From: a virus
DNA: 45,422 nt
Strand: one strand, 5' to 3'
Virus record (IMG/VR): IMGVR_UViG_3300032954_000031
Location: 1 to 45,422 of that record
Of this stretch, positions 7,722 through 16,518 are shown piece by piece (position 1 is the stretch's first letter; each line of letters begins with the position of its first letter). Position numbers and translations under genes: made by a program. The notes beneath the pieces are model-generated. The model was not told the DNA's origin. It worked only from the letters and a program-made list of their open reading frames with translations, and ran no database searches.

Positions 7722-9382
7722 TAGCGATCCCTCCGACCGATGACCGCGTACGGTACTTCAAGCCCTTGAATCCGCACGCGCTCGCCAACCGCCTCATGCT
7801 GAAATTCAAACGAGAGATAGCGACCGACCCCGGCGCGATCAAGACGCTGATACCCTTCTGTCAGCACCGCGTCTGTCGTCACGGCAAAATCCGGTGAGAC
7901 GAAGCCATCAGATTCGAGCGGGCCAGCGGCCATCGTGACCGCCAAGGTGTTCGGACCAGTGCCAGCCGGTTCAATCCGAGAATGGAGCGTGGGATCGCCC
8001 CAGACCTTATCTTGCTCGGGTGCGAACCCGCCCAGAATCGGGAGCGTGCAGTCCATCGCCACCGGTTGTGTATCGTCGTCGGCCACGGTGACATCGCGCT
8101 TTTCGAGGTAGCCGGTGGTCGTCCCGAATACGGTGATGGGGAAGTCGACGCTGTTCCGCAAATAGCCATGCCGTTCTGAATCCGAGGCACAGCAAGACAG
8201 CGGCAGCCCAGACACATGCGGCCCAAACCATGCCCGCCGTTTCAGGTCGAACGCCACCCACATATTTAGGGCCGTTGATCCGAGTCCTGCGAGAAGGAGT
8301 TCATAGCTATCGGTGTCTGGATTATACCGCCCCTGTGCGCTCGTGAAGAGACTGCGATTAAAGTATTCGTCAGTTGTAAACCACGGATCGACTTGGCTTT
8401 CCGTGATGTAGCCGATCGACTCTGAGGTCCATTCCACGACACCACGCTCAGCCAGCCAATAGGCCACGTCCCGTATCACGACGACGCTTTCCTGCGATAG
8501 ACAGCCGATGTTCGGTGACACCTGGGTCCGTGCGAACGTATCATCGGAATCGCCGGTGATCTGATGGAGGCGGTCCCGCCGCGCGATGCCGAGCTGGTCG
8601 CGTCGCGGAATGAACGCCGTCACGCCGTAGACATCGGTGTTCTGCGGAGGCGCGATCAGATCGTTCGTCGCCTGCCAGCCGTAGATAATGCGCGGTTCGG
8701 TCCATCGGACGTGATCGACCTCGGCTCGAGGGACGCCCCAGAGAATATCTTTCCAGTTCGCGATCAGCTTCAACGCTGGCGGCAGACCATTTGAGGTTGC
8801 CGTCGTCGGCAAGAGCGACAGCGTGCCATCCGTGCTCGCGCGATCAGCCGTAAGCGTGGAATTGTTATCCACGTCGAACCACGGATAGAGCACATTGCCG
8901 CCGGAGAGCGTCCGGTACAATCCGCGCGCATTGACCGTCGGTTCGCTCGAGACTGGTATCGCATTGACCGCGAGTGAACCGGTTGACAGCGACGGCGAAC
9001 CGGTCGAGATCGGACTGAGCCCGGTTTCAAGAATGACTGCACCGCTGGTCGTCTTGACCTTGAATGAGGCGGCGACACTGTAGATGCCTGTCAGGAGCGT
9101 ACCGGTCGGACCGGTGAGGGCTCCGGTCGTCACGGTCGGCGCAGCCACCGGAGGCATCACGCTGAATGTGCGCACCGTTCCGTACTTGTCGATGTAGATG
9201 TCCTGCGACAGTCCATTGACGACGATCAGATACGGATCGGTCCCAGATCCGAATAGCACGGCTCGACACGGGGTGGAGGGACCAGTGACCGTGATACCTG
9301 ATGGCAGCGTTAACGGCGTGAGCACGCCAGTCTGGCTCACTAGGTAAAGCGTTGTGCCGCCTTGGACTAAGTAACTCGCCAT
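7721..9382 (-). CDS. Propeller-type tail hub/stabilisation protein, 553 aa
   Basis: The repeated short beta segments, the Arg-Gly-Leu-Tyr-Arg motif (ARGLYRTLSGG) and patterns such as YWLAERGVVEW and AQGRYNPDTDSYELLL are typical of the podovirus DNA-stabilisation/nozzle beta-propeller proteins (P22 gp10-like group). It would form part of the tail channel that closes the head. The gene follows a second, similar protein at 9383-11077 end to end. Family placement is from pattern, not from a search. Confidence 0.65.
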   Translation of the reverse strand: MASYLVQGGTTLYLVSQTGVLTPLTLPSGITVTGPSTPCRAVLFGSGTDPYLIVVNGLSQDIYIDKYGTVRTFSVMPPVAAPTVTTGALTGPTGTLLTGIYSVAASFKVKTTSGAVILETGLSPISTGSPSLSTGSLAVNAIPVSSEPTVNARGLYRTLSGGNVLYPWFDVDNNSTLTADRASTDGTLSLLPTTATSNGLPPALKLIANWKDILWGVPRAEVDHVRWTEPRIIYGWQATNDLIAPPQNTDVYGVTAFIPRRDQLGIARRDRLHQITGDSDDTFARTQVSPNIGCLSQESVVVIRDVAYWLAERGVVEWTSESIGYITESQVDPWFTTDEYFNRSLFTSAQGRYNPDTDSYELLLAGLGSTALNMWVAFDLKRRAWFGPHVSGLPLSCCASDSERHGYLRNSVDFPITVFGTTTGYLEKRDVTVADDDTQPVAMDCTLPILGGFAPEQDKVWGDPTLHSRIEPAGTGPNTLAVTMAAGPLESDGFVSPDFAVTTDAVLTEGYQRLDRAGVGRYLSFEFQHEAVGERVRIQGLEVPYAVIGRRDR

Positions 9383-11077
9383 TTACTTATAGAGCACAGC
9401 TAAGCAACCGGCGTACGCATCGGCTGGCGAATCCACTTGTGTCCACGTTCCTGTCATGTCACGTTGCCAGATCGAGGACGTGGTGTTGTATCCGACGCCG
9501 GTTGTGCCGAGGCATACGTAGAGACAGTCATTGAACGTGACCATCTGACACGGTACATCGCTCGTTTGGAGCGTCTTTTCGAGTGTCCACGTAATGCCGT
9601 CCGGCGTCGAGTAGATGTTCGCCGCCGTCGCGCCACCTCCAGAGGTCCACCCTGCGTAGAGGCGACCGTTAAACACCGCGAGGGATGTATAGGCATTCTT
9701 CGATGCGGCGGCGGCAGCGGTGAGCGAGGTCGACCATGTAGCCGATGCGGTGCGTTTCAGCACCACGGCTGCCGTCGTCGTCAGGCACACGGTCCCGACG
9801 TATAGATCGCCGTTGAAGCTCGCGAGACAGTTCGGCGCGAAGCTCGTCGAGGTCGCGTGAATCTCCGGAATGCCACCAGCCGGCAACGGATCGCCTGTGC
9901 TGTAGACATAGGACGCATTGCCTGAACTGGTCCCGATGTAGTTGCCGTACGTGATCGCTCCGTCATAGAGCAACAGCGCCGCCGGTGTTCCGCTGCCTGC
10001 TGCAATCGGAAAGGCGGTCCCGATCTGCGTCCATGTTGCCGTCTGAGGAAAGAACTGCAAGATGCGCCCAACTGGATTCGGGTCAGTTCCCACAAGATCA
10101 ATCGTGGCGAGATAAATCGAGTACCCGTCTGTGATCATGTCCACGACCGCGAGTGCGTTGCCAGCCGTTGAGCCTGATGCGGTCGACGGCGCAGATGAAC
10201 TATCGCCAGTCAGACCACCATCATCGAAGAAACTACTTCCGCCGTAGCCGCTACCGTTTCCAGTCGTGAAGGCCCCGTTGACGATCGGAATCGATCCGAT
10301 CTTTCCCTGTGTTGCACCACCGGCTGTGCGATAGACATCGTAAGCCGTTGCGCCAGCGACGGGCGTATATGGGGCTAGTGAGGGGAAGACAATCATATCG
10401 CTGGTATTGACATCTCTGCCATTACCGAGCGCTGCCGCTCCGGTCGTCGTCGTGGCAGCGGACGAAGCCGCGCTGTGAGAAGATCCGGCTGTCGCGACAA
10501 CCTTGTAAGAGTACGTGGTGCTTCCTACGTACCCGTTGACTTCGACGCTGACACCTGTCGGAGTCGTCAGATTCACGCCAGTGACGGCTGACGGGATCGT
10601 CGTAATAGTGGTATCTGTCGTCCCGTCGTACATGTGCAGCCCGATGGGGCTATTGGAGTCCAACCAGTAGATCGCGTTGCCGATGGTCACGGCCTTCGGA
10701 TAGTTCTTCGCGTAGAGCGTAATGTTCGCGTTATCGGAGAACGGTCGCGTTGGTGTATCGTCGTTGACCCAGTTCACGCCGTCGACGGACGCGCGCCATT
10801 TGTGCGTCGCGGTGTTATAGAGCCCGGCGTAGAGCCATGGTGTGAGATCCGTGAGCAACTGGGACGGCACATCCATCGCCATTGCGACCGCTCCGGCGAC
10901 GGGCGTATTTCCGATGCGCGTCATGCCTGGACGCTGATCGAGCGCTCCGCCGCCAGCACTCGTGGCGATCTCGACGTTCTGCGCTGCCGCCAGCTCGGAT
11001 TCGTCTAGGTCTTGCGGCTTGTTGACGACATCGACGCCGCGCTGCCCGATCTCAAAGAGCCGAATCGGACTCGCCAC
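9383..11077 (-). CDS. Tail nozzle/propeller-like structural protein, 564 aa
   Basis: The N-terminus (GVDVVNKPQDLDESELAAAQNV followed by ALDQRPGMTRIG) is the classic opening of phage tail nozzle or tubular-B-like proteins. There the sequence reads N-V ... L-x-x-R-P-G. The body carries repeated blade-like segments ending in NGDLYVGT, NGRLYAGW and NDCLYVCL, spaced about 50 residues apart, typical of a beta-propeller. With the adjacent 553-aa protein it probably builds the tail hub. Confidence 0.65.
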   Translation of the reverse strand: MASPIRLFEIGQRGVDVVNKPQDLDESELAAAQNVEIATSAGGGALDQRPGMTRIGNTPVAGAVAMAMDVPSQLLTDLTPWLYAGLYNTATHKWRASVDGVNWVNDDTPTRPFSDNANITLYAKNYPKAVTIGNAIYWLDSNSPIGLHMYDGTTDTTITTIPSAVTGVNLTTPTGVSVEVNGYVGSTTYSYKVVATAGSSHSAASSAATTTTGAAALGNGRDVNTSDMIVFPSLAPYTPVAGATAYDVYRTAGGATQGKIGSIPIVNGAFTTGNGSGYGGSSFFDDGGLTGDSSSAPSTASGSTAGNALAVVDMITDGYSIYLATIDLVGTDPNPVGRILQFFPQTATWTQIGTAFPIAAGSGTPAALLLYDGAITYGNYIGTSSGNASYVYSTGDPLPAGGIPEIHATSTSFAPNCLASFNGDLYVGTVCLTTTAAVVLKRTASATWSTSLTAAAAASKNAYTSLAVFNGRLYAGWTSGGGATAANIYSTPDGITWTLEKTLQTSDVPCQMVTFNDCLYVCLGTTGVGYNTTSSIWQRDMTGTWTQVDSPADAYAGCLAVLYK

Positions 11078-11482
11078 TCAGCCCCCGATGAAGCATTCGA
11101 ACGTGCAGTTCGGCAGATCCGCTGTGCCTGTGATGGCTGAAAAGCCGCCGCTCGCGCCAGAGACAACCGCCCAGAGCGGCACCGAGACGCAGCCCGGTCC
11201 AACCTTCGCGGTGATGACCGAACCGGTCGCGGACAATGGCGTGCAGTTCAGGGTGATGTTCCCAGTTGCGCTCGTGTTTTTGAAATAGAACTGCAAAGCG
11301 TTTGTCAGTCCGATGGGAAACGCAATCGCCGTCGCGCCAGTCGTGAGCAGGATGCCATCCGTGAACTGCCCGACCGCGCCGGAGTAGCTGATGACGCCGA
11401 TCTGACGGTTCAGGATGTTGACGCCATTCACGTCCTGCTGCTGGACGGTCAATGACAAATTGTTCTGTGATGCGGCTGCCAT
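11078..11482 (-). CDS. Beta-rich virion protein, 134 aa
   Basis: The sequence is almost all short beta segments and small residues (LSLTVQQQDVNGVNILNRQ, AVGQFTDGILLTTGATAI), with four Cys in the C-terminal half. It lies between the nozzle and the head-tail adaptor and probably belongs to the virion, for example as a decoration or tail accessory protein. No family recognised. AGGGAGCAGAC precedes the start. Confidence 0.6.
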   Translation of the reverse strand: MAAASQNNLSLTVQQQDVNGVNILNRQIGVISYSGAVGQFTDGILLTTGATAIAFPIGLTNALQFYFKNTSATGNITLNCTPLSATGSVITAKVGPGCVSVPLWAVVSGASGGFSAITGTADLPNCTFECFIGG

Positions 11483-11491
11483 GTCTGCTCC

Positions 11492-12247
11492 CTACCAATC
11501 GCCGAAGACACTTTCCACATATTCTGGCTCCTGTTCTTGTCTTGGCGTTAGACTTGCAAGTAGTGATGTCTTCTCGTTTGAGTACACGCTAATCCATGCC
11601 GGATCGGGCGAGCGATCGTCCCGTTCCTTCGCACGCATGTAGGCAATGATCCACGCGATGATGGCTTGATCGGATTCTCCTGGAATCGGATTCGTCGCGT
11701 TCTCAAGCGTGTACTGATGCACGCCGAGGATTGGCACGTACCAGAAGTTGAGCGTCACTGCGGTCGCGAGTTGCGGCGCGGTCTGGATTACTGGTGCGCT
11801 ATTCGGTGCTCCTGCTCCGGTCAAGCAGTAGTAGACGACGATCCCCATTCCCGGCGTCACTGGCGTCTGCAAGCCTTGCCATCGCGCGGCGGCAAACTCT
11901 CGACTGTTGACCGCTCGCGGCACGAAGCGGCAGCCGACGGTGGTCGGGTCTGTCGGTTCGATCAGGTAGACCCGGAACGTGTCATTCGGAACGCCGGTCA
12001 GTTGATTGACGCCAGACTGCAACGACACATCGGTCGAGTTCAGCGTGAGGAAGTGTTCGTGATGGAGATCGATGACCGCTTTCCAGAGGTCGGTCGTGCC
12101 CTTGAGCGCGTAATGAAAGAGTTCGTCGTCGGTCCAGAACTGGTCTGGGCGGTAGGTGGTCCCGCGGACTTTGGCGGCGGCGATTTGAAGGCGAGCGGAC
12201 TTAATGAGGCTGGTGTACGGCGTCCCGTAAGAAGTCGGCGTCGCCAC
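11492..12247 (-). CDS. Head-tail adaptor (connector) protein, 251 aa
   Basis: The N-terminus has paired helices (TSLIKSARLQIAAAKVRGTTYRPDQFWTDDELFHY is split by a turn). A beta insert follows (DVSLQSGVNQLTGVPNDTFRVYLIE), and a C-terminal helix with Asp/Gln/Ala (PGESDQAIIAWIIAYMRAKERDD) completes the fold. This is the layout of podovirus head-tail adaptors that bind the portal (P22 gp4 / T7 gp11-like). Its place just before the nozzle proteins agrees. Confidence 0.6.
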   Translation of the reverse strand: MATPTSYGTPYTSLIKSARLQIAAAKVRGTTYRPDQFWTDDELFHYALKGTTDLWKAVIDLHHEHFLTLNSTDVSLQSGVNQLTGVPNDTFRVYLIEPTDPTTVGCRFVPRAVNSREFAAARWQGLQTPVTPGMGIVVYYCLTGAGAPNSAPVIQTAPQLATAVTLNFWYVPILGVHQYTLENATNPIPGESDQAIIAWIIAYMRAKERDDRSPDPAWISVYSNEKTSLLASLTPRQEQEPEYVESVFGDW

Positions 12248-12258
12248 CGGTCACACCC

Positions 12259-12441
12259 CTAGCCCTTCACCGCGCGATGCAGTCCTTTGAGTGTCAAGGC
12301 GAGCCGCGCACGCTGACCAGCTTTACCGGAGTCGTGCTCATGCTCGCGTTCGTACTCCGAATTCGAGACGCCTTCACGCTTCGCGGCTGCGGTCATCGCG
12401 CCGGGATGCTTGATCGCTTTCTGGATGAACTTCTCAGCCAT
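12259..12441 (-). CDS. Small basic conserved phage protein, 60 aa
   Basis: The start at 12441 follows the stop of the preceding small gene by one base. The pattern FIQKAIKHPGAMTAAAKREG followed by GKAGQRARLALTLKGL is one I recognise from many uncharacterised phages as a stand-alone helical protein, usually near head-tail genes. Function unknown. A 79-aa reading from 12498 would overlap the previous gene out of frame and is less likely. Confidence 0.75.
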   Translation of the reverse strand: MAEKFIQKAIKHPGAMTAAAKREGVSNSEYEREHEHDSGKAGQRARLALTLKGLHRAVKG

Positions 12442-12442
12442 G

Positions 12443-12622
12443 TTAGTAGGGCTCACCTGGAGCGATTTTCGGTCCCATCGTCGCTTGCTCGAGTCCACGC
12501 ATCGACGGCGGCGCTTTTGGCGGTAGCTTCTTCTTTTTCTTCGGCATCGGCTCAGGCGGTTCCTCTGCGCGCGAACCGAATGGCGGTGCGGCCGTTTGTT
12601 TCGGATCGAAGTTGAACGCCAT
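12443..12622 (-). CDS. Pro/Lys-rich mini-protein, 59 aa
   Basis: Sequence: a short N-terminus MAFNFDPKQT, a Pro- and Lys-rich centre (EPMPKKKKKLPPKAPP) and a C-terminal PSMRGLEQATMGPKIAPGEPY. The stop TAA lies one base before the start of the next gene, which argues for real coupling. Probably disordered. It may bind nucleic acid or act as a linker in the virion. The family is not known to me. Confidence 0.65.
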   Translation of the reverse strand: MAFNFDPKQTAAPPFGSRAEEPPEPMPKKKKKLPPKAPPSMRGLEQATMGPKIAPGEPY

Positions 12623-12627
12623 ACCTG

Positions 12628-13017
12628 TTACCGCCCTACCTGACTGTTATGCGCTGCGAGTCCAGCCCCGAGTGCTCCGACCGCATAGCCGAGAATCTTG
12701 CCGGCGGTCGGATGGCCGTGGTCCGCCAGCGATTTCATGATCAGCGCCTCCGGAATCGTCGCGGCGGCTTTTAGTCCCATGATCGCAGCCGGCGAATGCG
12801 GAAGCACCGGATTCCCTTCTCGCCCGCGTCCGCTCTCGATCGCCTGCCACGTCGATCCGATGTCTGCTGCGTTCCCAGCCATCAGCGCCGCGTATGGTCC
12901 CCATCCGATGCTTGCACCGTCGTCGGTTTGTTTCTCTGCTACGTTCTGTGTGTCATCGCTCGCTGTCGATGCTGCGATAGCTCGCTGTAAGCCTTCCAAC
13001 GAAAACGGATCAGCCAT
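12628..13017 (-). CDS. Small membrane protein with ADxxST...EGNP pattern, 129 aa
   Basis: I take the Met at 13017 (MADPFSLEGL) rather than 13038. The stretch AALMAGNAADIGSTWQAIES followed by GREGNPVLP resembles the small DUF5658-like membrane proteins, which have a helix with D..T and an E-x-N-P turn. A second hydrophobic helix (ILGYAVGALGAGLAAH) follows. It lies between a fibre-like gene and the adaptor. Possible role in lysis or host attachment, not established. Confidence 0.55.
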   Translation of the reverse strand: MADPFSLEGLQRAIAASTASDDTQNVAEKQTDDGASIGWGPYAALMAGNAADIGSTWQAIESGRGREGNPVLPHSPAAIMGLKAAATIPEALIMKSLADHGHPTAGKILGYAVGALGAGLAAHNSQVGR

Positions 13018-13043
13018 TAGTAGCAGCCAGAGCAGCACATTGC

Positions 13044-14240
13044 TTATTTCACTTGTTCAGTAATCAACGTGAACTTGATAGTTCCAGCATTCACGTTCGT
13101 TGCGGAGCCGCTGCCCCAGTTGCCGGTACCAGAGGTAAACCGACACGACACGCCGCTCGTGCTACCCCACGACGGGAGATAGCCGCCCTGAATCATCGCG
13201 GCTCTCGTCATGCCGGTGCCCATATCCGCATCCGCGAGTCCGTACGTGGCCGTCGTCGCCACATTCAATCCAGACGTGAAAATCGTCGTACCGCCAGCCG
13301 AGACGCCACAGGAGAACGTCTTCGTTCCGCTACACGTTCCAGAGCACGTAAATGCGGCCGTGACATCAGCGTAGGCTCCGACAAGCTTCTGGCCGGCTGC
13401 AATCGTGGCGATCGTGCAATCTGCGGTAAGCGCTGCGGCGTTGAATGCCGTCGAGCAATCTCCAGCAGCCGGAGAAATCGTCATCTGATAGCGGGTGCGA
13501 GTCACGTCACTATTGAGGTTGACTGTACCACCAGCCGCCTGCGAAGCCGCAGGCGTAATCGGCGCGACACCGGCATTGAGCTCAACCCGTTCGTTTCCGG
13601 TCGTCGTCGCGTACACGCGCAACGTCTGGGCATTCGTCCCGTTCTTGAGGGCGAGGGTGTTGGCGGCATCACGCCATAGAAATGTATCGGCCGTCCCGGA
13701 GCGAGCGTTTGTGGTGTTCGACCACGCAATCGGATAATCTGACCGAGCGAAAAAGCCAGCCGTGTTCGTCCCAAAGTAAAAATTCTCATTGCCACCAAGA
13801 ATTACCGAGATTCCGTGGTCGCCTGCATTGTGCGAGAAACCTGATTCTCCCAGCCAGCCGATAGAAATCGTCCCTGGTGTATTGGGCTTTGAAAAAATGC
13901 CAGCAGACGTGATCTCTCCGATTTGTGATCCACCGACAGAGTACCCAATGCCGCTATTGGTCGTGTCGTTGAAAAACCCGCGATTGGTATTGTTCGCAAA
14001 CGTCAGACTCGGTGCCGACGCTGATCCGTCTGGGAGCTGAAGTGGGTTCTGGACCGGACCACCTTGTAGGGACACCCACAAGGCGTTACTGGTACTGTTG
14101 ACAGCCTGAGCCGTTCCGCTATTAGAGCCAAAGACGAGAAATGGTGCCTGTGTCTGCACACGCGCCCGCATCAGCAGGACGCCTGCAAGAACGGCTGTCG
14201 TGAGGATAACAGCGCTACTTACCGATGACTTTAAGCGCAT
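13044..14240 (-). CDS. Fibre/appendage-like protein with N-terminal hydrophobic helix, 398 aa
   Basis: Residues 7-24 are a hydrophobic helix preceded by Arg/Lys (signal-anchor-like). The remainder is Asn/Thr/Gly/Ser-rich and beta-dominated, like trimeric fibres. The segment NTNRGFFNDTTNSGIGYSVG and nearby SNTTNARSGTADTFLWRDA resemble repeat units of phage fibre shafts ahead of a beta-rich head with Cys pairs (CSGTCSGTKTFSC). It overlaps the small membrane gene upstream by 26 bases. Likely a receptor-binding or appendage protein. Confidence 0.5.
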   Translation of the reverse strand: MRLKSSVSSAVILTTAVLAGVLLMRARVQTQAPFLVFGSNSGTAQAVNSTSNALWVSLQGGPVQNPLQLPDGSASAPSLTFANNTNRGFFNDTTNSGIGYSVGGSQIGEITSAGIFSKPNTPGTISIGWLGESGFSHNAGDHGISVILGGNENFYFGTNTAGFFARSDYPIAWSNTTNARSGTADTFLWRDAANTLALKNGTNAQTLRVYATTTGNERVELNAGVAPITPAASQAAGGTVNLNSDVTRTRYQMTISPAAGDCSTAFNAAALTADCTIATIAAGQKLVGAYADVTAAFTCSGTCSGTKTFSCGVSAGGTTIFTSGLNVATTATYGLADADMGTGMTRAAMIQGGYLPSWGSTSGVSCRFTSGTGNWGSGSATNVNAGTIKFTLITEQVK

Positions 14241-14394
14241 TGCTACCGTTGGTCTGGATGGGTGACGCGGTTGCGGTCACGCTATCGTGCGCAAATAGGA
14301 GTCCAGGCGACTGTGCTTCGGCTCCATCGCGCAGAACGAGCCCGATCAATAGTCCACTGATCAGCGCGAGCAGGATTTTTTCTCGCATCGTCAT
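14215..14394 (-). CDS. Small protein with N-terminal membrane/signal helix, 59 aa
   Basis: The start at 14394 overlaps the stop of the upstream gene by four bases (ATGA). Residues 5-20 are hydrophobic (KILLALISGLLIGLVL), then DGAEAQSPG resembles a signal peptidase site. The tail (HDSVTATASPIQTNGSNALKV) echoes the start of the following protein (SGTAQAVNSTSNALWVSL). The two may share an ancestral leader region. Confidence 0.6.
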   Translation of the reverse strand: MTMREKILLALISGLLIGLVLRDGAEAQSPGLLFAHDSVTATASPIQTNGSNALKVIGK

Positions 14395-14822
14395 GGCGTG
14401 GTCCCGCTGGCACCGCTTGCCAAGGTCGTTGGCACGAACGAGCCGCCCATGTACTTGCGGTAGCCGATCCACTTCAGATTACCGGCCGCTCCGCTTGCGC
14501 TCCCACTGACTTGCAAACTCGCACCGGTAGGAAGTTGGAATCCAGCATCACCGAAGTCGCTCGCGTAGCGAGTGTTCGCCGTCGACATATCGAATGGTCC
14601 AGCGATGGTCTGCGAGCCTGAGCTATCGATGAAGCTCCACGTCACACCGGCCGATCCGGTCGTCACGATCAGTTCAAGGTGCTGGATGAAGATCGCACCG
14701 CTCGCCGCACCAGTCCCTCCGCTCACGATTGCTGTGCCACTCACGCCAGTCGTGGTGTACGACACCTGCGAGCCTACGGCCCCGTTGACCTTGCGATGCC
14801 AGAGATAATCGCCGCCGGACAT
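14391..14822 (-). CDS. Beta-rich virion-type protein, 143 aa
   Basis: Gly/Ser/Thr-rich sequence of short strands with a Trp motif (GVTWSFIDSSGSQTIAGPFD) and a C-terminal WIGYRKYMGGSFVPTT, typical of small jelly-roll or decoration domains. It lies in a run of similar small beta proteins (14.4-16.5 kb) between the coat/scaffold and tail genes. Candidate head decoration or fibre accessory. Not recognised precisely. Confidence 0.6.
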   Translation of the reverse strand: MSGGDYLWHRKVNGAVGSQVSYTTTGVSGTAIVSGGTGAASGAIFIQHLELIVTTGSAGVTWSFIDSSGSQTIAGPFDMSTANTRYASDFGDAGFQLPTGASLQVSGSASGAAGNLKWIGYRKYMGGSFVPTTLASGASGTTP

Positions 14823-14823
14823 C

Positions 14824-15042
14824 CTAGACTCCTACCAAGACCGGACCGGTGGCTCCAGGCGGTGCCATCAGGGCCGTCCGTTCGACGGTGATGATCTGCT
14901 CGACGGTGCGAATCGCGGTTCGCAGTTCGATCACGTTGATATGCCAGAGCGTGTCTTGCCCCGGCGCTGGTGTCGACCGCATGTGCGTTTCGAGCTGCAT
15001 CTTGATCGAATCGCGAATCTGCTCGAGTTGGGGCAACGTCAT
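14824..15042 (-). CDS. Helical small protein, 72 aa
   Basis: The start at 15042 lies two bases after the previous stop; a longer reading to 15108 overlaps that gene. The product begins MTLPQLEQIRDSIKMQLETH and has a second helix (VIELRTAIRTVEQIITVERTAL). It may form a helical hairpin. No function assigned. Confidence 0.65.
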   Translation of the reverse strand: MTLPQLEQIRDSIKMQLETHMRSTPAPGQDTLWHINVIELRTAIRTVEQIITVERTALMAPPGATGPVLVGV

Positions 15043-15044
15043 CA

Positions 15045-15464
15045 CTAGGTTCCGTACGCGGTCCAGTAGAACAGTCCGGTTCCGCTCGCAGACACCGTCG
15101 AACTCCACAGACGGAAGCCCTGAACGGTAAATGCCCCGGTCGATGCGCCAGTTGTGATGGCACCTGAAATCGTGGCCGCCGTGATCTCTGTGGCCCCTGT
15201 CGAAAACCCAGTCGCCGAGAGCGTGATGTGAACAGAGACGACAGTGGTCAATCCATGCACAACGGTAGCCGACCCTGACACGAAGTTCGCTGAACCACCA
15301 GCGATTTTGCCAGCCCCGGTACTGGTCACGTCCTTGACTGCTTGGAGCTGGGATAGCCCTTGGGTCGTGTCCACCAGGTCAGCCATGTCGGCCGAGTACG
15401 GATTCGTGCCGCTGGTGACACGAGAGAGGCGATTGAACAGGTTATAGAGTCCAGTGTTCGCCAT
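15045..15464 (-). CDS. Small beta-rich virion protein, 139 aa (paralogue 1)
   Basis: Residues about 55-139 align by eye with the C-terminal part of the adjacent 142-aa protein: SGSATVVHGLTTV matches SGSGTVATGLTSV, ATGFSTGATEI matches ATGFATGATEV, and both end in TVSASG or TLSASG followed by FYW. The N-terminal 40 residues differ and are helical (NLFNRLSRV). The pair arose by tandem duplication. They may be head decoration or fibre proteins. Confidence 0.65.
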   Translation of the reverse strand: MANTGLYNLFNRLSRVTSGTNPYSADMADLVDTTQGLSQLQAVKDVTSTGAGKIAGGSANFVSGSATVVHGLTTVVSVHITLSATGFSTGATEITAATISGAITTGASTGAFTVQGFRLWSSTVSASGTGLFYWTAYGT

Positions 15465-15467
15465 GAT

Positions 15468-15896
15468 CTACATCCCCGCCGCCCACCAGTAGAACGTTGC
15501 CGTTCCGCTGGCGGAAAGTGTGCGCGCCCCGGTCACGAAGGCGCTAAAGACGCCATTCACGGTGACGGCTCCCGTGGTGATGGATGCGACGATGATCTCG
15601 TCCACTTCCGTCGCCCCGGTCGCAAAACCGGTCGCGCCGTAGACCGTCGCCTGAAAGCCAAGAACGGATGTGAGTCCAGTGGCAACCGTGCCAGAACCCG
15701 ATACGAGTGCCCCCGAGCCAGCCGCCAACCGCGCGCCGCTCGTGGACAGCATCATCGTGATCGGATACTCGCTAGTGCCCGTGCCTTTAGGAGCCACCAG
15801 CGGAACATTGCTGGTGGTGTCGACGCGAATGGGCGCATTCGTCGGCGTGCAATAGCCGCGAATGGATGCGCCGCGCCAGATGCCTCGTACAGGCAT
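15468..15896 (-). CDS. Small beta-rich virion protein, 142 aa (paralogue 2)
   Basis: It shares its C-terminal half with the next gene (see the 139-aa protein). Its N-terminal 60 residues are different and include RGIWRGASIRGYCTPTNAP and VAPKGTGTSEYPITMML, suggesting a distinct docking part. It follows the preceding gene across an 81-base spacer (15897-15977) in which I see no gene. Confidence 0.65.
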   Translation of the reverse strand: MPVRGIWRGASIRGYCTPTNAPIRVDTTSNVPLVAPKGTGTSEYPITMMLSTSGARLAAGSGALVSGSGTVATGLTSVLGFQATVYGATGFATGATEVDEIIVASITTGAVTVNGVFSAFVTGARTLSASGTATFYWWAAGM

Positions 15897-15977
15897 GATG
15901 CTCGTCCTTCGTCAGTCCTGCGGGTGCCCGGACGCCCGTGGACTGTCAGTCACAACTGGAAGCCGGGATGTCTCCGC

Positions 15978-16499
15978 TTACGCGCCGATGATCGCGAATC
16001 CATTGACGACATCACCCGCGCCCGTGATGGCGGTGCCACCGGTCGCCGTGGTCGCCGTGATGATCGTCACATCCGTCGCGAACGCCAGTCCGGTCGGGAA
16101 GGTCAGTGCGACTTCATCGCCTACTGCGCCCGTGAGGACGCCCGTCGTGAGCTTCGCGCCGAACATGAAATTCGCCGCCGTGGTCGTCTCCGCATCGAAC
16201 GCGCAGAGAATCGCGCCGGTCGTACCGGTTCCGGTTTTCTTCGCCCACACGCCGTAGAGATGGAACGCGCCGCTGATGCCGAACTGGTAGCCCGTGGCTC
16301 CGGTCAGGTTCGCGTAGCTGAACGGCACGTACTGGAGCTGTGGCGCGAGCTGCTGCGTCGCCATCTGCAATTTCAGTCCGCGAAAGACGTTCAGGGTCGA
16401 CGGATTCGCCGCCGTGCCGGCGGTGCCCGCGACCTGCACATCGAGCGTCTTGAAGACTTTCTGCCAGACCAGATTCTGATCCTGAAGTGCGAGAGCCAT
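15978..16499 (-). CDS. Beta-rich structural protein, 173 aa
   Basis: Short helix at the N-terminus (LQDQNLVWQKVFKTLDVQVAG is split at the turn) then Thr/Gly/Ala-rich strands (FGISGAFHLYGVWAKKTG, LCAFDAETTTAANFMFG). Its position in the head-to-tail segment and lack of enzymatic motifs suggest a decoration or neck protein. Family not recognised. Confidence 0.6.
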   Translation of the reverse strand: MALALQDQNLVWQKVFKTLDVQVAGTAGTAANPSTLNVFRGLKLQMATQQLAPQLQYVPFSYANLTGATGYQFGISGAFHLYGVWAKKTGTGTTGAILCAFDAETTTAANFMFGAKLTTGVLTGAVGDEVALTFPTGLAFATDVTIITATTATGGTAITGAGDVVNGFAIIGA

Positions 16500-16518
16500 A
16501 GCGCTATTCCTCGCCCGT

